Source of the DNA: Clostridia bacterium
GTDB lineage: Bacteria; Bacillota; Clostridia; Peptostreptococcales; Anaerovoracaceae
Length of the DNA: 7,929 nt
Direction of reading: 5' to 3'
Assembly (NCBI GenBank): GCA_024682015.1
Contig: JAIKZT010000117.1
Span: 1-7,929 of the forward strand
Both the position numbers and the translations under genes were made by a program. The notes under the pieces are model-generated. The model saw only the letters and a program-made list of their open reading frames with translations, did not search any database and had not been told where the DNA came from. Positions 6,679 to 7,929 of the stretch are shown one piece after another (position 1 is the first letter of the stretch; every line of letters starts with the position of its first letter).

Positions 6679-6707
6679 TTGTGCATTCCGCCCGCAGGCT
6701 GTAAAAT
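6679..6707 (+). promoter_or_regulatory. Possible promoter of the ABC exporter gene
   Basis: TTGTGC (6679-6684), a 17-nt spacer and TAAAAT (6702-6707) on the plus strand. The -10 matches 5 of 6 consensus bases and the -35 matches 3 of 6. It would give a leader of about 65 nt before the exporter ATG. No better plus-strand candidate is visible between 6615 and 6778. Confidence 0.35.
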
Positions 6708-6729
6708 AGACGGGTAGCAAATCCGCAAA

Positions 6730-6754
6730 ATACCACAGATTAATTTATACCACA
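6730..6754. repeat. Tandem 8-bp direct repeat in the divergent promoter region
   Basis: ATACCACA occurs at 6730-6737 and again at 6747-6754, a 17-bp period. On the minus strand the first copy met (6747-6754) contributes the TGTGGTAT that leads into the -10 of the importer promoter; the second lies at the predicted transcription start. It could be a regulator site or a duplicated -10 element. Confidence 0.4.
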
Positions 6755-6773
6755 AAACAGGAAAGGACTTCAA
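6744..6773 (-). promoter_or_regulatory. Promoter of the importer operon
   Basis: On the minus strand TTGAAG (6773-6768) is followed by an 18-nt spacer and TATAAA (6749-6744), with a TGG extension before the -10. The -35 matches 4 of 6 and the -10 matches 5 of 6 consensus bases. Transcription would start near 6737 and leave a leader of about 120 nt before the ModA-like start. I found no convincing riboswitch fold or terminator in that leader by eye. Confidence 0.6.
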
Positions 6774-6776
6774 GTC
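6766..6776. promoter_or_regulatory. 11-bp palindrome over the importer -35, possible operator
   Basis: GACTTCAAGTC is a perfect palindrome around a central C. It covers the -35 hexamer of the importer promoter and lies between the ribosome binding site and the ATG of the divergent exporter. The position suits a repressor acting on either side, but it is short and could be chance. Confidence 0.3.
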
Positions 6777-6778
6777 TT

Positions 6779-7929
6779 ATGATCAAAAAACTGGCCGGCT
6801 GCATACGCCAATACCGGCTTTTGACCATTCTAACGCCGATTTGCATGATTGGCGAGGTCATCATGGAGGTGCTGATCCCCTACCGCATGGCAGACCTCGT
6901 GGACTATGGCATCGAGCTGGGCGACATGGCTTACATCAAAGCGCTCGGCGTAAAACTCGTGCTATACGCGCTGCTGTCTCTCACGTTCGGCGTGCTGGGC
7001 GGCCTGTTCGCCTCCCGCGCTTCGGCGGGCTTCGCGAGCAACCTGCGCCACGACATGTACTACCACATCCAGGAGTTCTCGTTCTCCAACATCGACAAGT
7101 TCTCCACGGCTGGTCTGGTCACCCGCATGACGACCGACGTCACGAACGTGCAGCAGGCCTTCATGATGTTCACCCGCATGGCCTTCCGCGCGCCGTGCAC
7201 GCTGCTGTTTGCCCTCGTGATGGCCTTCCGCCGCAGCGCGAGCCTTTCCGTCGTGTTCGTGTGCGTGCTGCCCATCCTCGGCTTCGGGCTTGGGAGGATC
7301 ATGACCCGCGCATTTCCCATCATGGAAAAGGTCTTCGGCATCTACGACAAACTGAACGCGGTCGTGCAGGAAAACCTGCGCGGCATCCGCGTCGTCAAGG
7401 CCTTCGTGCGCGAGGAAGAGGAGAAGGAAAAGTTCCAGAACGTCTCGGGCGAACTGCGCCGCACGTTCGTGTCGGCGGAGAAGATCATCGCGCTCAACGG
7501 GCCGCTCATGCAGACGTGCATGTACATCTGCATGCTGCTGATCTCCTGGCTTGGCGCGAGGATGGTCGTTTCGAAGACGCTGTCCACGGGCCAGCTCATG
7601 GCGGTCATGACGTACGTGCAGCAGATCCTGATGAGCCTCATGATGCTCTCGATGATCATCATCATGCTGACCATCGCCAAGGCCGCGGCCACGCGCATCT
7701 GCGCCGTGCTCGACGAGCAGCCCGACATCACGAGCCCCGAAAACGCGGTAACGGAAGTAAAGGACGGCTCCGTCGATTTCGAGGGCGTCTCCTTCGGTTA
7801 CGGCAGCAATCGCCACATCTTAAAGAACGTCGATCTCCACGTCGCCTCCGGCGAGACCATCGGCATCATCGGCGGCACGGGATCCGGCAAATCCAGCCTC
7901 GTGCAGCTCATCCCGCGCCTGTACGACGT
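6779..7929 (+). CDS. Half-size ABC exporter (membrane domain fused to ATPase), cut by the right edge
   Basis: Type IV exporter half-transporter that would pump drugs, lipids or peptides out of the cell as a dimer. The 383 visible residues hold six membrane helices at about 14-33, 56-76, 135-151, 156-177, 245-263 and 279-300. Exporter coupling-helix motifs are present: NIDKFSTAGLVTRMTTDV (104-121), where the GxLxxR-type loop sits, and VVQENLRGIRVVKAFVRE (195-212). The ATPase domain begins near 332 with VDFEGVSFGYG and reaches Walker A GGTGSGKS (365-372) just before the edge. The Q-loop, signature and Walker B lie outside. Its style is like YheI/BmrC/LmrC halves, which usually work as heterodimers with an adjacent second gene, so a partner is expected just downstream. 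AGGAAAGGA (6759-6767) serves as the ribosome site, about 11 nt from the ATG. It is transcribed away from the importer; substrate unknown. Confidence 0.93.
   Translation, partial: MIKKLAGCIRQYRLLTILTPICMIGEVIMEVLIPYRMADLVDYGIELGDMAYIKALGVKLVLYALLSLTFGVLGGLFASRASAGFASNLRHDMYYHIQEFSFSNIDKFSTAGLVTRMTTDVTNVQQAFMMFTRMAFRAPCTLLFALVMAFRRSASLSVVFVCVLPILGFGLGRIMTRAFPIMEKVFGIYDKLNAVVQENLRGIRVVKAFVREEEEKEKFQNVSGELRRTFVSAEKIIALNGPLMQTCMYICMLLISWLGARMVVSKTLSTGQLMAVMTYVQQILMSLMMLSMIIIMLTIAKAAATRICAVLDEQPDITSPENAVTEVKDGSVDFEGVSFGYGSNRHILKNVDLHVASGETIGIIGGTGSGKSSLVQLIPRLYD

Noticed and set aside
6615..6773. N-terminal extension of the ModA-like gene to an ATG at 6773
   Set aside because: It would place the start inside the -35 of the promoter and bury the lipoprotein signal peptide; GGAGGT directly before 6614 fixes the start.
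6962..7816. Minus-strand open frame of 284 codons opposite the exporter
   Set aside because: His/Asp/Glu-rich product with no recognisable domain, opposite a well-supported exporter.
1..7929. CRISPR arrays, tRNA or rRNA genes, insertion sequences and phage attachment sites
   Set aside because: No regularly spaced repeats, cloverleaf-like segments, transposase or integrase motifs or terminal inverted repeats were seen on either strand.

Overview
The window reads as one locus from a GC-rich, Gram-positive-type bacterium. My best guess is a high-GC member of the Clostridia, such as a gut Firmicute. The support is lipoprotein signal peptides of the MKK...SAC type, strong GGAGG ribosome binding sites, TGn/TATAAT-type promoters, and a half-size ABC exporter whose Walker A region (GGTGSGKSS) is of a kind common in Firmicutes. 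Lineage is inferred from style only; no marker gene is present.

Layout, left to right. Positions 1-1071 (minus) hold a PLP-dependent class I/II aminotransferase whose C-terminus runs off the left edge. Positions 1072-1142 hold a strong hairpin terminator and, directly abutting it, an extended -10 promoter for the aminotransferase. Positions 1143-6614 (minus) are a tightly packed six-gene operon. In transcription order it encodes a small ModA-like lipoprotein of unusual architecture, a family 5 (Opp/Dpp/Nik-type) solute-binding lipoprotein, two inner-membrane permeases and two ATPases. Positions 6615-6778 are a divergent promoter region. From 6779 to the right edge (plus) runs the first 383 codons of a half-size ABC exporter.

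How the genes work together. The five genes from 5978 down to 1143 form a complete peptide/nickel-type ABC importer: lipoprotein receptor, B- and C-type permeases, D- and F-type ATPases. Their junctions are 14 nt, 1 nt, 1 nt and a 4-nt ATGA overlap, so translation is probably coupled. Both ATPases lack the C-terminal extension usual in DppD/DppF/OppD/OppF. That size class matches NikD/NikE and CntD/CntF, so nickel, another metal or a metallophore is as plausible a substrate as peptides. The sequence alone does not settle this.

The least ordinary element is the first gene of the operon (6030-6614). It encodes a 194-residue lipoprotein that starts and ends like a molybdate-binding (ModA) protein. 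It lacks roughly 100 residues of the second lobe and does not keep the serines expected to hold the oxyanion. It is the main candidate for something undescribed: a second, minimal binding protein fronting a Nik/Opp-type importer. The rest of the locus is conventional transport and metabolism. I saw no tRNA, rRNA, CRISPR array, insertion sequence or phage gene.
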